Part shown: in pieces, positions 42,201 through 54,281 of the stretch
Layout of the letters: every line of letters starts with the position of its first letter
Position numbering within the stretch: the stretch's first letter is position 1
NCBI GenBank assembly: GCA_029298735.1
Contig: JANSLP010000152.1
Span: forward strand, 1-64,000
Direction: 5' to 3'
DNA: 64,000 nucleotides
Origin: Ophiostoma sp. CBS 140.51
Taxonomy: Eukaryota > Ascomycota > Sordariomycetes > Ophiostomatales > Ophiostomataceae
Translations under genes and position numbers: made by a program
The notes under the pieces: generated by a model
What the model was told of the DNA's origin: nothing
Database searches by the model: none
What the model saw: the letters and a program-made list of their open reading frames with translations, nothing else

Positions 42201-43080
42201 GCTGGACCGTCTTCGACCAGGCTGTGTGCCTGGCCGTGCCTTGTTTTTGCTGCAGCAATTCTCCATATTTCGAGGTGGACCATTCAGAAAACACGCAAAC
42301 ACACGCAAACAACGCCCGACCGACACGTTGTATTCTTGTCGACGCCATTTTTTTTACAGTCAACACGAAAACAAGATACAAGTCCCGAGAATTGAAAGGC
42401 TGGAGCTGTAGCTGGGAGCTGTCTTGTCCTTCTCCTGCATTAGTGTCGATAGAAAGGTCGCAAGGCCGCGTCTTTTGGGTGGTTGGTGTTATTCTTTGTA
42501 TTCTTTGTATTCTTAGTACTCGTGTACTGCCTGTTGGTAAGGGAGCCTAGCAATCGCCCTTTGTTCGGTGGTCTGTTTCAAAGCATTACAACAGTTGCAA
42601 TCGAAGGCTGCTAACAAAGGGCGATGCACTGGTAAGGTCGCGTTCTGTAGGTAACCAGCCGTACCGTGAAGCGTTTCAAACGTAGTGGTGTGCTGTTGGT
42701 CGTCAAAGCCAGGTCACGAACACAAAGTCACGTTTCACCAGCAGAAATCACAAGTTAAAGTAAGGTCATAAAATTTTTGATAAAAAATCAACAAAAAAAA
42801 AGAGAATGGATATAATGTCCCTATCAGATGGCCCGCTAGTTTTGGTTTCCTTTTTATACAAAAATGAAGAAGAGTATGTCCAAGAAAGTCAAAAAAGAAC
42901 ACATCGTCGGCTGAACGAAAGTTAAGAAGAGAAGTAAGGCGCGCAAAAGAAGTGGTTAAATTTAAAACCTCCCAATACAAAGACATAAAAAAGATGTAAA
43001 ACCCCGTATATAAAAGTCGTTGAAAAAAAAAAGGGAAAGCACAACTGAAAAACAAATCAATGCCTGACGGCATTGATTGT
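39241..43080. other. Gene-free interval (3.8 kb)
   Basis: No gene is supported. Small tandem repeats are present: GGAAATA copies at 40166-40195, ATTCTGCAAT copies at 41474-41494, and ATTCTTTGT copies at 42490-42513. The frames at 41739-42550 overlap each other in different phases and have random composition. Confidence 0.4.
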
Positions 43081-44106
43081 TTACCAGGTAGCAACCAGGG
43101 AGACGGTGCCGGGGGCCAGGTTGCCACCAACACCGTCCAGGGCCTCGTCGCCGGGCAGGTAGGCGTTGGTGCCGCCGCCGCCAGCGTTGAGGGTCGAGCA
43201 GGTAGCACCGTCAGCAGTGCAGGCCTCGAGGGCGCCATAGGGGCCGCCGACCGTGCCGGCAACGAGGGCAGAGGCGTCGAAACCAGACCAGCCGCTGTTG
43301 GCCGAGTCACCGAAATCAAACTCGAGCCAGGGGCAGAGGAACTCGCCGACGGAGGTCAGCGAAACGGAGCCGGTCTGGCAGCACATGCCGCCCTGGGTGT
43401 TGGTGTCAAAGACGACGTGCTGCGAGCTGCCGGCAGGGATGGTGAAAGTCAGGGCCTGGTTGCCGCTGAAGAAGCCGTTGATGCCACCGTCGGCACCAAT
43501 CTTGTTCCAGACCTGGCACTGCATGGTCTCCGAGGCAGAGTTGACGGCCTTGACGCCGTAGGTGTACTTGTCGGCAATGTTGGACTGGACGAGCTTGATG
43601 TTGGAGCCGTAGCCGTCGCAGCCAGTGTTGCCAGCGTAGGCGATCTCGGCAGCGGTGGCGCGCTTCTTGTTCTTAAGCTTCTTGGAGCTGGCGCAGGTGC
43701 CAAAGGCCTCGTAGGTCGAGATGCCGCTGCCCGAAGCACCCGAAGACGAGCCGGTGGACGACGAAGCCGAGGAGGCGGCAGGCGAAGCAACAGCCGACGA
43801 AGAGGCAGCAGCAGCGGGCGAGGAGGACGAAGCAGCCTTGGCGACGGTGGGCGTGGCGGCGGCAGTCGAGGTGGTGGTCGGGGTGTTGACGACGGCGGCG
43901 GCGAGGGTAGGCTTGTGGGCAGCCTTGAAGGGCGAGCCACCCTGGGTCCAGGAAACGACCTTGCCGTCAATGGTGGCCGTCACGATAACAGCGTCGTCGC
44001 GCTTCTCCTGCATCTTCTCGTGGACGGCGCGGTGCAGGTGGGCGTGGCCCGAGGGGTGAGCCGAGACGCCGATGGCGGCGAGGAGGAGGGCGTTTGTGAA
44101 ACGCAT
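43081..44106 (-). CDS. Asp f 4-like secreted protein
   Basis: Single exon, 341 residues. The N-terminus MRFTNALLLAAIGVSA is a signal peptide; HPSGHAHLHRAVHEKMQEKR follows, with a Lys-Arg site for Kex2. Residues about 65-140 are Ala/Ser/Thr-rich and probably glycosylated. The C-terminal domain holds AYAGNTGCDGYGSNIKLV, VWNKIGADGGINGFFSG, LTFTIPAGSSQHVVFD and WLEFDFGDSANSGWSGFDAS, which match the Asp f 4 allergen-like family of secreted fungal antigens. Their molecular function is not known; they are abundant in culture filtrates and in the cell wall. Upstream are 7.4 kb without protein genes, including a long leader that is pyrimidine-rich on this strand, so strong and regulated expression is plausible. 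Confidence 0.88.
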   Translation of the reverse strand: MRFTNALLLAAIGVSAHPSGHAHLHRAVHEKMQEKRDDAVIVTATIDGKVVSWTQGGSPFKAAHKPTLAAAVVNTPTTTSTAAATPTVAKAASSSSPAAAASSSAVASPAASSASSSTGSSSGASGSGISTYEAFGTCASSKKLKNKKRATAAEIAYAGNTGCDGYGSNIKLVQSNIADKYTYGVKAVNSASETMQCQVWNKIGADGGINGFFSGNQALTFTIPAGSSQHVVFDTNTQGGMCCQTGSVSLTSVGEFLCPWLEFDFGDSANSGWSGFDASALVAGTVGGPYGALEACTADGATCSTLNAGGGGTNAYLPGDEALDGVGGNLAPGTVSLVATW

Positions 44107-47100
44107 TTTGTCGTCGGATTTGTTGTTTTTTGAGTGTTTGTTGTCTCGATGTAAGGATCGTGGTGAGTTGTCGTAACAGTCGTGTTCTTGTTGCAAGAGT
44201 AAATTGATAGATGTTGCTAGATGTCGGTTCGGTATCCAAGTTGACCAGAACTGGTTGGTTGATGCTGTCTTGTTGCGATATATTGATATTGTCAAGGAGA
44301 GTGGTTGTCTGGGAAAGAGCTGGCTTTCACGAGAGAGCGTTGGTGCTGAGCTGGAAACACAAAAAAAAGGAGTGTGGTGTTTGCTGAAGAGCAAAAAAGG
44401 AATGAAAACTTCGCGATGGAAGGAAAAGGTGTAAGATTTGGGATCGAAAAGAAATGAAGGCGTGTATTTCCAGACAGGGGGAAGAAGGAAGGACAAGACA
44501 GGGCCCGGGGGTGGGAAGTGAGGTCTTTTAAAGGAGTGGACGGATAACCGAAAGGCGGCGAACCAAAAGAACAAACGAGCGTTGAGCGAAGGAGGTGTGA
44601 AGAAAGGAAGAGAAAAGGAAGCGAAAGAAAGGAGAGAAAGAAGGCAAAAAGGGCAAAAAGGGGAGAAGCAAGAGGAACAAAGGAGTTGGGAAGGAAGGGG
44701 TGGAGGACGGGTGGACGCCCCCCAGCAGCGCCAGGGGAAAGAACGGGAAAGGGGGGGACCTGGCTTGGGGCCTGGCTTGGACCTGGGTTGCGTCTGCCCT
44801 TTTTCGTAGTGCAGCGAGATTGCAGGAAATAAATGGGTCCAAGGCCAAAAGCGGGCCAAGGCCAGCAGATGGCGAGAGAGGGAAAGAGGGCAAAGGAAGG
44901 CAAGAGCGACCGAAGAGACTTCAGTCTCCATCTTTTTTTCTGCGCCTTCGGGGCCATTTTTACTGGGTCAGTCCTGGCCAGGCCCTCTGGCTGTGCAAGG
45001 GCCTGATGGCGGGCCAAGAGCGCCCAGAACGTCTGAACGGCGACAGGCATGGTTTCTGAGGCTTGGGCCTGGGCGGAAGAGAGACCACGAGCGACTTTGC
45101 GAGAAATGGCTGGCACGCCAGTTCATACAGAAAAACCACAACAAACCACACGCTACGACGGGCATGTACACGTAAGGCACTAGAGGAAGGAGAGACTGGC
45201 ATGTGTTGGGTGGGGAGACAACGACAATCAGAACCAGAACACCAAGAGGGAAAGAGACAAAGGGAGAACGAGCGACAGTCAAAGTACACTGAAAGAACGC
45301 TGAAAAGTGAAAGAACGCACTCAGAAAAGAACATGTGCAAAAGTACCTTTGTTGCCAGACACTGCAGATGCACGCCGCAGCAGCCAGCGGCGCTACTTGT
45401 CGGGGGAGTAAACGGAGCCCGAGAGAAAACAGGTGCCTGGATCTTAGCATCTGACGGACTGAAGTGTATTTGTGCCCTCCGAGACGCGGATCGTAGATGC
45501 AAAGCGACAAGTAGTGAGAGACGTGGACAAAAGACATGGCCGGTGGACAACCAGACGGCTGCGCGCATCCATTGCCGTGCATGGGCCACGTCGTTCTCTG
45601 TGCAGCTCAAAGGAAGAAAGAGTGTGTTGTGTGTGCGTTGTTTTTGTGCTCTGTGCGTTGTGCATTGTGTTGTGAAAGGAGAGTGGTGAGAGAAAGAGCG
45701 ACAGGGGAACAAGGACAGCACAACAAGGACAGCACAAGGAAGCACAAGGAACAAGCAAGGGCAGCATGCAGGAACAAAAATAGCGGACCACACCTCCCAG
45801 GGGGCCCAGCCAATGAGAACGCGCACCGTGCATCCAGGGGCGTCGTTTTGAAAACAGAGGAAGAAGGTGCGCTTGAGCAAAAGTAGATGAAATAGCGGGT
45901 CTCATCCAGGGACAGTCCAATCAACGGCGAACGTTCATCCAAAGCATGCACCAAAAGGGCAAGAGGCGGGTGGGGTCATTTCCCACGCCAAATTGGGGCG
46001 ACACGGGCGGGCCATGCAGTCGACGCAACGTGTTTACGTGTGAAGTGCGTGCACACAGCATAGAAACACGCTCGACACGGGAAAGATTTTTCAGTTCACT
46101 AATGCTGTTAGTGCCCGCCCCAGCCAGTCACAGGCTTGTGCCTGAAAAATACAGCGGCGTCACCTGCAGGCGGCATGTGGCAGAGCGCTACGAGTCAACT
46201 GCTATTGCCAATACTTTTTGCGCCTTCGAACTCCAGAACCGCAACGAGTCACCGAAATTTAGCACGCGACATGTCCTAAAAACGGTAAAAACGACGCCGT
46301 TCATACGCCAGCAAGCGCCAGCAGCACACTACAGCACACCGCTACCGTACTAGGCCATGAAAGTCACTGCCAGAATCATCCTCCAGCGTCACAAGTCGCC
46401 GAAGCGAAAGCATCGAGGTGAAAAAAACGCACGATGAAGTGGTTAAAGGGCAGACTGAAGACAGAAGAGAACCAACAGAAGTCAACAGAACCAGCGGCCG
46501 AGCGGGAGCGGAGGCGCAGACAGGCCCTAACATCCTCTACCAGAGCATAACAACGACACTTTGCCCGCTACACCACAGCGCTACGGCTCGCTAAGCCTTC
46601 GCGCTCTTCTTTCTCGCTCGAGTCGCTGCAAGTGTTCTTCCACTCTCCTCCCAGAACGGGCAAGTGCTCCGTTGCAGCGCTGGTGAAAAAAAACTATGGC
46701 GCTGATCACTGAGGCTTTAACACGGGTTGCCAGCTGGCAATTCAGTGCTCTCATTGTATCTGAGCACTCACCTTCTCACCTCAATTGTTCCAGTTTGCGC
46801 CTCTGTCAGTCTTCATCACAGTGTCTCTCGTCTCTTCATTTTGCCCACGGTGCGTGGGCCTTCCTCTTTTGCATTGGTCTGGACCATGGCCGGGGTCCAT
46901 ATTTTTCGTGAGAGTTCTCCAGTCAAAGTCTCCTTCCGCTGTCGTCGTCGACAAGTGGATATTTCAGAGGCCGCGCAATGCTCAAGACAAAGACCCCAAA
47001 ACTAATCCATCCAAGACATCCGTACGAGTAAGTATCTCTCCTCGAGTCTGACTACCGAACATGCCACGCTGCGGCTGGCGGCAGTCCTCGCTCTCGAGTC

Positions 47101-50100
47101 TCTGCGAAAGAATACGGAAAGCGGTTGCGACGTTGTCTGCCGTTGAGTGACAGTTGTACTGTCTCATCCGTGCAGTGTTTCCGGAGCATATCTTCTTCTT
47201 GTGCGCTCCATTATGTTCGTGCCTGACTGCACCCTCCTGCATGCACTCGTCACTCGTCACTCATCACTCGGTACCTGCCGGTTGACGTGGCCGTGGAACA
47301 AAAACTGCCGTGTTAGTGACAAGTGAGACTTTCACTCCGTTTCTGGTATGGAGACCACATCCATCACACCGCACAACGCCTCAGGAACAACACACCCAGT
47401 TGTCACTTTTGTTGTCTTTGTCACTTGTATCTTTTCCAAATGCAATCCCCATCCTCTTTGTCCTTTTCATTTATTCCATTTTCTCATTGTATCGATTGAA
47501 ACGTCTTTGTCTCCGCAGACCGGACGCTGTCCGTTGTTTTCGGGCTGCATTCTGTGTATTGTCTGTTGTACTTCGTCCATCTTTAGTCCCTTTGTCATGT
47601 GGCTTGCCAATACTTGTCAATGGCTTGTGAATGGTCTCGTTCAACGTCTTTGACTGCAGGCCTTTGTAGATTCCCTTGTCTTTTCCCTTCTACCTCTATT
47701 TTTGTTTTGTTTTGTTTTGTTTCGTTTCGTTTCATATCTATTTTTATTGTTTCTGTTTGTTTTCTTTCCCTTTCTTTCATGTTATTTTCGTTCCTTCTTT
47801 TCATTTTCAGACTCAACATCATCCTGCATTTATTCTTGTTTCAAGTTGTCGTGTTCGTCGCAAGTCGTGTTGTTTCTTCTTCCTTTGAGGAGAGCCCCAT
47901 TTTCCTTTTCCAGGGTCCCAACCCGCCCACAACACCCGCCCACACCCAAGCCGCCCGCTGCCGCGCGCCAGCAACAAGAACCGGCCGCTTTTCTGACGGC
48001 CGTCTCACCACAGAATCCACTCGCACCCAATGGACCCAACGAGACCCAAGAGACCAAAAGCCGACCGTCGACCACCCATCCACACCGTCAGTCGCACACC
48101 ACACTTGAACATGAGAACAAAGAAAATGCAACAGAAGGAGGTTGAACTTGGTCGGCAAGTTCAGGCACAAGACCAGGAACAGAAGGCAAGAGACCCAATG
48201 GGATGTTCTACAACAATTTAGTTTGCAGTTAGTGGTGGTAGTTTTGACGCTGTTTATGAGCTTTTCATTCGTCTTTTTAAAAAGTGACGGAGGTGACATC
48301 TGACCTTCAACGGCCGTTAAACATTCGTTGGCAGTGAACAAAGAAGACATGAAAGAACAGAGTTTCGGCCGTTTCGACCAGCAGAGGAACCGGTCGACGG
48401 CCGGGCGGTCGCTTGACCACTACGTTCGACCGTTACCTGGCAATTCTCGGTTGTTTCCTTTCCCAATGAAAGGGTACAATTGTCGGTACAAGCTATCATG
48501 TAAAAGACGGGAATCATAAGACACAAAACAAATCCATGGGACACTGCGTCGAGTACAACAACATACAGTGAGGGGTTTTTGTCTCATCCAGCTGCCTTTT
48601 CTTCTTTTCTTCTTTCCTTTTTCGCCTTGCATCTTTTCCATCTTTTCCATCCTTTCCCATTCGTCTGTTCGCCTGCCACTTGCTTTCTGACGTACATGGT
48701 TTTGTTCGGTGGCTGAATCCGCCCTGCATAACAAGTTCGCCTCCATGTTGGCACATCCTTCGCTGTTTTTCTGTTTTCTTGCTGTCTGACTTCTCACACT
48801 CCTCGCATGCAGACAAGCCACACTTGGTCGTCTTCCGTCTTTTGCAAAGTCTTCTCCCGTCTTGGGGTTAGCTGCATGCACGCTCTTTGCGCCAGAAACA
48901 CCAGAACCAAAAGAAAAAAAATCCACATGGCGAAGAAACACTAGAAGCCCACTGAAAACTTCCCCCGTTCTCGCCACCGAGATCCACTTCACCGTCCACC
49001 GCCGCACCAACAACCAGCCAGCCGAGCCAGCCTCCGGGACTAGTTTGTGTGGCCCCACTCTTTTTTTCTGACTTCTGCCTCCGACCGAACAAATGCAGCA
49101 CAAGGAAGGAACGCAGGAACGGTCGGAACTCTGGACCGCAGGTGCTGGCCCCTCTTTTTTTCCCTTCCGACCTCCTTCCTTTTAACATGCCGTGCAAGAC
49201 ACACAACTTTGCGACGACATGCACTGTGGCAGGGATTATCGCCAATGTCGACATTTCAGAGTTTTCAGAGTGCCTGAAAACCCAAATTGACTGCCTTCCT
49301 CTTTTTACTGCTCCCCGAACATTCTTCCGAGACAATCTTTCTTGCCTGCTGTACATCTGTTGTGCTCTTTGTCTCGAACTCTTCCGACCTGCAGATGGTG
49401 ACCAACTTTCGCCTACACCTTCACTTTACACGGCTTTGTGTACAGGCACAACACCACTCTGCACCACTTACACACGCAACCCCTCTTCTTGTGTGTCGTT
49501 CCTCAACACCACTTTCACTTTCACCACTTTGTACATCGTAGTCCCCATTTTCTTTCTCCTCCTCCTCCTCCCAACCCCTCATGTTTCCCGCCTTCTTGGG
49601 CTCGCCCGGTTCGTTTTCTTCTTTACTTTGTACCCTTTCCCTCTCCCGTTCCGCAGCAGAGTGGAGAGAGTCCATTCCTGTCAAAGGCAAGTGCGACAAG
49701 AACCGACCCAAGAACCGACCCTCTCAAGCGGAGTCCCACGAGACGACCATCCGTCTTTGTGTCTCGACCATCACTTGGGCTTGTGCCTCGACCCGCCGCC
49801 TCACGATGCAGCTAAACTAGTTTTTTTTCACCGTCCTTCAGCACTTGAAGCCTCTGAATTTTTAAAGAGTTTTCTCGATACTGTGCTCTCACTTGCTGTC
49901 GTTCAGGTGTGTGTGGGTGTTGATGGGGCGCGACACAGCCTAGAGTGTTGACGATGCACGTCGACCCAGTCTTCTGTAGACTCTGAGAGAAGAGAGGCTT
50001 TTTTCTGTTTGGCTGCTCAAATACAGTGCAGCGCAAACTTGACAAGAATGCGCCGTACTGTGTGCGCGACGACGTCTCGTTGGTTTAACCTTTTACACGA

Positions 50101-51530
50101 TGGTGTTCTGGCCATCTTCGGTGACTCTTACAATGGGTCTTGGGCGGAGACTTGATGGAGAGATCGTCTACGGGATGGTGCACGGTTGCCGTCCGCAGGA
50201 GCCGTTGAAGTGAAGGCATCAACGAAGCGATGTGCATACTTTGCAGTATCTCTCCGAGCCATCCTTCAGTTCGTGGTACCTGCAGTCCTGCAAGGTCCGG
50301 TTGTTGGCCTGCATATCCTCGGAGGATCGCAGAAGGCAAAAGACTCGAAAAGAAACAACGCACAACAACAAAAATAACGAAAACTCTGCAGGTCGGATGC
50401 AATGGCGAATATGCAGCCTTCGGTCCGCGATTCTGGCATGGCGTTCGACTAGTTGCAGCCCTCGACGTGCAGACTTTACAACTTACATCCTATACATGTG
50501 CGCGACTTCAACAACGTACTCACCCGGATGTTGTAATCCGTAACTCCCGTTCCGGGAGAGGCATCAAAGGCAAAAGAAAGAGAAGACAACGAAAAGAGTC
50601 GGGCAGTAGGCCCGACACCGTCGATACAACGGTCCCCGTAGTGCATCTACAGTAGAGCCAAAAGAAAAGACGAAAAGGACGAAAAGACGGCAAATCCCAT
50701 CCAACAGAACGGCTTGTGGCTGTCAAAGAGAGACTGCGAACTACCCCGGCCCGAAAGTCAGGTCCCCGACACTTGTTGGAGGCGCCAGTCTCGGGGACGA
50801 AGAAGGAAGAAGACTAGAAGCAAACCAGAAGGTGAAGGAGATTGTGAATAACGGCAAATGCCACGCGGACAACGAACGGAGGGAGGCAAAACGAAGGGCC
50901 GGGAGCTGTCACCTCAACGGTGAGGAATCAGAAATTGCAGCCGTCAGTTATGTCCGGCCTGCCGCCGTGCCGGCAAAACGGGCGACTGGAGTTGAAAACC
51001 AAAACCGAGAAAAACGCCGGTGGGAGGCGAAAGAAGGAGGTAAGCCAGCGGGAGAAGGTCACCAAACGGGATTAGCCACTGGAGCAGAATAACGACAACA
51101 GAGAGACTACAGAAACTACTGTCAATTCGAGAGGGCAAAATGGAACTTGCCGTGAGGCGGAAGAAGAATGACTCTAGAAAAGATGTGCAAATTGCAAAAA
51201 GATGGAGTATTCTTTTACCGGAGGCGGAGGAGTGTAGATTGAAAGGAGGAAAATGAAGGAGGTGAAAAGAATTGAAGTAAAACTATCCCAAAGAGACAAG
51301 TCCAATCGTGTTACTGGCACGTGATCAAAAGTGGAAGATGTGAAGCACTCAGAATAAGTCAAGTAGTGTGAAGAATTGAGGCAGTGACAGTGCGTTACAT
51401 GATGTGAGGGGCGATGTTGATTGAGAAAAGAAAATTGAGAGTAACGAAACTGACGTTTTGCCTCGACAGTAGAATCAAAAAAACCCAAAAAAAAAATCAC
51501 ATTTTCACGTGGTGAGAAAGCGCAAAAAAA
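44107..51530. other. Very long gene-free interval (7.4 kb)
   Basis: The part 44530-44930 is purine-rich on the plus strand (pyrimidine-rich for the Asp f 4-like gene) and likely forms its leader and promoter. From 45 to 51.5 kb I find no protein family in any frame. Long frames (for example 44960-45880 minus, 49049-49951 plus) overlap each other with Cys/Leu/Ser/Pro-rich random composition. A TTTTG array lies at 47700-47725. Unannotated non-coding RNA or distal regulatory DNA is possible, but nothing in the sequence proves it. Confidence 0.45.
47700..47735 (+). repeat. TTTTG/TTTCG pentamer array
   Basis: Consecutive copies of TTTTG that shift to TTTCG form a simple repeat of about 35 bases. 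Confidence 0.75.
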
Positions 51531-51602
51531 CGATCCAGGCAGGGATCGAACCTGCAATCTCTTGGTTCGTAGCCAAGCGCCTTGCCATTTGGCCACTGGA
51601 CC
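51531..51602 (-). tRNA. tRNA-Arg(ACG)
   Basis: A complete 72-base cloverleaf without an intron. The acceptor arm GGTCCAG pairs with CTGGATC, leaving discriminator G. The anticodon stem CTTGG/CCAAG closes the loop CTACGAA, so the anticodon is ACG (51568-51570 on the plus strand). The T arm is GCAGG TTCGATC CCTGC, which includes the B box. A run of Ts follows the 3' end and serves as the RNA polymerase III terminator. After A34 is deaminated to inosine it reads CGU, CGC and CGA. Confidence 0.95.
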
Positions 51603-51989
51603 CGTTTTGATTGGTGGGTAGAGAGGTCCGAAAATATATGAAGGGAAGATACGTAGAGCTTTGGTGTGAAAAGCGACCATTAGATGAGGAACATCCACAG
51701 ACTGACAGGAGACGAATGTGTTGGGAGATAGTGCTCTCAGACGATTGAAACTGTGTCTCCTTATTTGTATCTTTTTGTTGTATTTTTTCATTGTTCATTT
51801 ATTTCTTCGACATTTTCAAGTTCTTAAAAATCTCGTGATATATACAGTTTAATTTCTATCTAGAAAGGAAATGAGTTCATAAAAATAAAAAAAAGGCTGC
51901 AAAACAAATCAAAACAAATCAAGATCCATATTTATAAATAGAAAGTCCAGAAGAACACACGGTCAAATCAACAACACCACCACCCACTC
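51603..51989. other. Interval between tRNA and AAA ATPase
   Basis: AT-rich sequence with no gene. It holds the 5' flank of the tRNA and the 3' flank of the ATPase gene. Confidence 0.45.
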
Positions 51990-54281
51990 TCAGATCGCAT
52001 GCCCCTCGATCTGCAGGACGGTCTGCAGGTGCTCAAACGAGAGTGTCTGGCCGAGCTGGAAGGCCAGCAGGTGGCTCGTCTTGACAAAATTCTTAATCTG
52101 GCGGCCGTTGAGGTCGAGTTCCGACAGGCGGGTGATGTCGTCTGCTGTCACCATGTGAACCTTGGGCTTCGGCTTGACCTTCTCCTCCTCGGCCGGCTTC
52201 GCCGTCCCCTCTGTTGGCGCCGCCTCAGCACCATGCCCCATCTTGCCGTTCTCGCCCAGAAACCCTTCCCAGACCTGCCGACGCGCGGCTGCATCCAGGC
52301 GCGGGTAGGCCAAAGAGATGTGAATGCGCGAGTGGAAGGCCTCGTCAATCTGGTTGACGCGGTTGGTGGTCAGAAAGAGAATGCCCTCGTAGTATTCGAG
52401 CGTCCGCAAGAAGATGCTGACAATACGGTTGCGGTCGAGGTCGGCGGCTGTGCGCGCCTCCAAAAAGACATCGCACTCGTCAATCAGCAAGACAGCATTC
52501 CATTTGGCGACCATGTCGAGGACGCGGCCCAGATTAAACTCAACCTCGTTGGAGGTCATGCCCAGATCACCGCCGCTCATGACAAAGAGGGGCACGCGCA
52601 TGCTTTCGGCGACGGACTCGGCCGTCAGGGTTTTTCCAATGCCGGGGCCACCCGAAAGGAGCATAATGATGCCCTTGCCCTTACCGGCAATAACGTCGTC
52701 AAACTTGTGCTTGTTCTTGATCTGGCTCTGCGTGAAGGCCAAAACAAGCTGCTTGTGGCCGGCGGGCAGCACGAGGCGGTCAAACGCCTGCTCATTAAAC
52801 TGGATGGGGCGGACGCTGTCGACATAAAACTCGAGCCATTTCTTGGTGCGCAGACAATAGCCCTTGACCATGGGGGAGGCCAGCAACAGCTGGTCTTCGG
52901 TCAGGGCGGCAGCCTGGCGACGGGCGCTGGCCGCTTCTGATTCGTCCTCATCTTCACCTTCTGCACCCTCCTTTTTAAACTTGAGCATGGCCTCGCCGTC
53001 GCTGCCGTCGCCGAAATCGTAAATGACGCGGCCATTGATGATGCGCATGCGCAGGTTCTGGCCGTCGTCCATGCCATTGTCGGTACTAGGATCGTTAAAC
53101 TCATCATCGGCCGTCTCAACCTGGGCTTTGCGGACGGTGTTGTTGGTCTTTGTGAGGTGTGCGAGCGAGGTGGCATAGTCGGCATTGAACCGGGCATGCG
53201 TCTGTGCATCGACAACAATGCGGCTGTCAATGGCAATGCGCGCAGGACCGTTTTCCTTTTGTTCAATGGCGGTGCCCTTGTAGGCCATGTAGTGCCAGCC
53301 GGCGAGTGCGGCGAAACGCTGGCCGCGCTCAAGAAGGGAAGCACGCACGGAGGCCGGGTCCGGATGGTAGTCGAGCGGAAAGGCGTCGAGCGTGGCAATG
53401 GGCACCGTACCAACAAACGGAAGGACATAAACGTGGGCGGTATCATAGCCAAACCGGTGACCGTCGTACTCGAGCCGTTCGGCGACGAGCTCAAAGCAAG
53501 GGCCGAGGCGCGCATGCTTAATGTACTGGCCCTGCTTCAAGCGGTTGGCGACAGGGTGGCCATAGCGGCTGGTGACAATCGTGCAGCCCGGGTGGAAGAC
53601 GGTCCAGGCGTGTTCGTACGAGACAACACCCTGAGCCATGTAGTCGTCGACGGCGCGGATGGTGTCCTTGAGCTCGGTGTGCAGGAGGTCATAGAGTAAA
53701 CGGACATGGTCGCGGGTGGCCTCGTCGTACTCTGAGGTGTTTGTGAGTGCCGCCTTGAGTCGGTCCCAGCGATGGACAAACGGCTGAAAGGGTGCCGAGA
53801 AGACTAGACGCTGCAGTCCCGGCGCGACGCCCGGGTAGTCGTCGAGGACGTTGCGCAAGACATTCTTGAGGAGAGGACTCTGGATGACAATGGAGTCAAT
53901 CTCGAGCGACTTGCGCGAGTCGTAGCTCTTCTTGTTGCGCACGAGAATGGCAAATTTCTCGGTGGCCTCGTTCTCGGCGGCTTCCTCCAGGTCCTTGGGG
54001 TAGGTGTCGGTCCATGTGAAGCGGTTCTGCTTGTCCCATTTCTGGTAGAGGTCCTTTTGCGCGCACTCCATGCCGACAACAGTCTTCTTCTCATCAGGGG
54101 TGGTGGTTTCTGAGTCGGTCTTGGCCTCGGATGTCGTTTTGTCCTCGGCCTTGCCTTCGGCCTTGTCCTCAACCTTCTCACCCTTCTCACCCTTCTCAGC
54201 CTTGTCAACGCTCTCAACACCGTTGGCTGTCTTGGCCACAACGGCGACCGGCTCTTCGTCTTGCGTTAATGCGGGAGCCAT
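51990..54281 (-). CDS. Fungal AAA ATPase (DUF7025-AAA type)
   Basis: Single exon, 763 residues. Residues 1-75 are Glu/Lys/Ala-rich with repeated EKGEKVEDKAEGKAEDK-like units. The middle (about 80-450) matches the fungal N-terminal domain often placed before a single AAA module, with VVSYEHAWTVFHPG and YDGHRFGYDTAHVYVLPFVGT. The AAA module has Walker A GGPGIGKT (about 541-548), Walker B LLIDECD (about 600), a sensor-1 segment ILFLTTNRVNQIDEAF and an arginine-finger region SRIHISLAYPRLD. A Pro/Lys-rich insert lies near the end. All ATPase residues are present. Such proteins are numerous in filamentous fungi and their clients are largely unknown; no membrane segment or targeting signal is visible. 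Confidence 0.9.
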   Translation of the reverse strand: MAPALTQDEEPVAVVAKTANGVESVDKAEKGEKGEKVEDKAEGKAEDKTTSEAKTDSETTTPDEKKTVVGMECAQKDLYQKWDKQNRFTWTDTYPKDLEEAAENEATEKFAILVRNKKSYDSRKSLEIDSIVIQSPLLKNVLRNVLDDYPGVAPGLQRLVFSAPFQPFVHRWDRLKAALTNTSEYDEATRDHVRLLYDLLHTELKDTIRAVDDYMAQGVVSYEHAWTVFHPGCTIVTSRYGHPVANRLKQGQYIKHARLGPCFELVAERLEYDGHRFGYDTAHVYVLPFVGTVPIATLDAFPLDYHPDPASVRASLLERGQRFAALAGWHYMAYKGTAIEQKENGPARIAIDSRIVVDAQTHARFNADYATSLAHLTKTNNTVRKAQVETADDEFNDPSTDNGMDDGQNLRMRIINGRVIYDFGDGSDGEAMLKFKKEGAEGEDEDESEAASARRQAAALTEDQLLLASPMVKGYCLRTKKWLEFYVDSVRPIQFNEQAFDRLVLPAGHKQLVLAFTQSQIKNKHKFDDVIAGKGKGIIMLLSGGPGIGKTLTAESVAESMRVPLFVMSGGDLGMTSNEVEFNLGRVLDMVAKWNAVLLIDECDVFLEARTAADLDRNRIVSIFLRTLEYYEGILFLTTNRVNQIDEAFHSRIHISLAYPRLDAAARRQVWEGFLGENGKMGHGAEAAPTEGTAKPAEEEKVKPKPKVHMVTADDITRLSELDLNGRQIKNFVKTSHLLAFQLGQTLSFEHLQTVLQIEGHAI

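Noticed and set aside
43060..44133. 357-codon plus-strand frame opposite the Asp f 4-like gene
   Set aside because: Gly/Arg/Val-rich shadow; the minus strand has a signal peptide and family domain.
49049..49951. 300-codon plus-strand frame in the 44-51 kb desert
   Set aside because: Composition follows CT-rich DNA (Phe/Leu/Ser/Pro/Cys), no motif, and overlapping frames are open as well.
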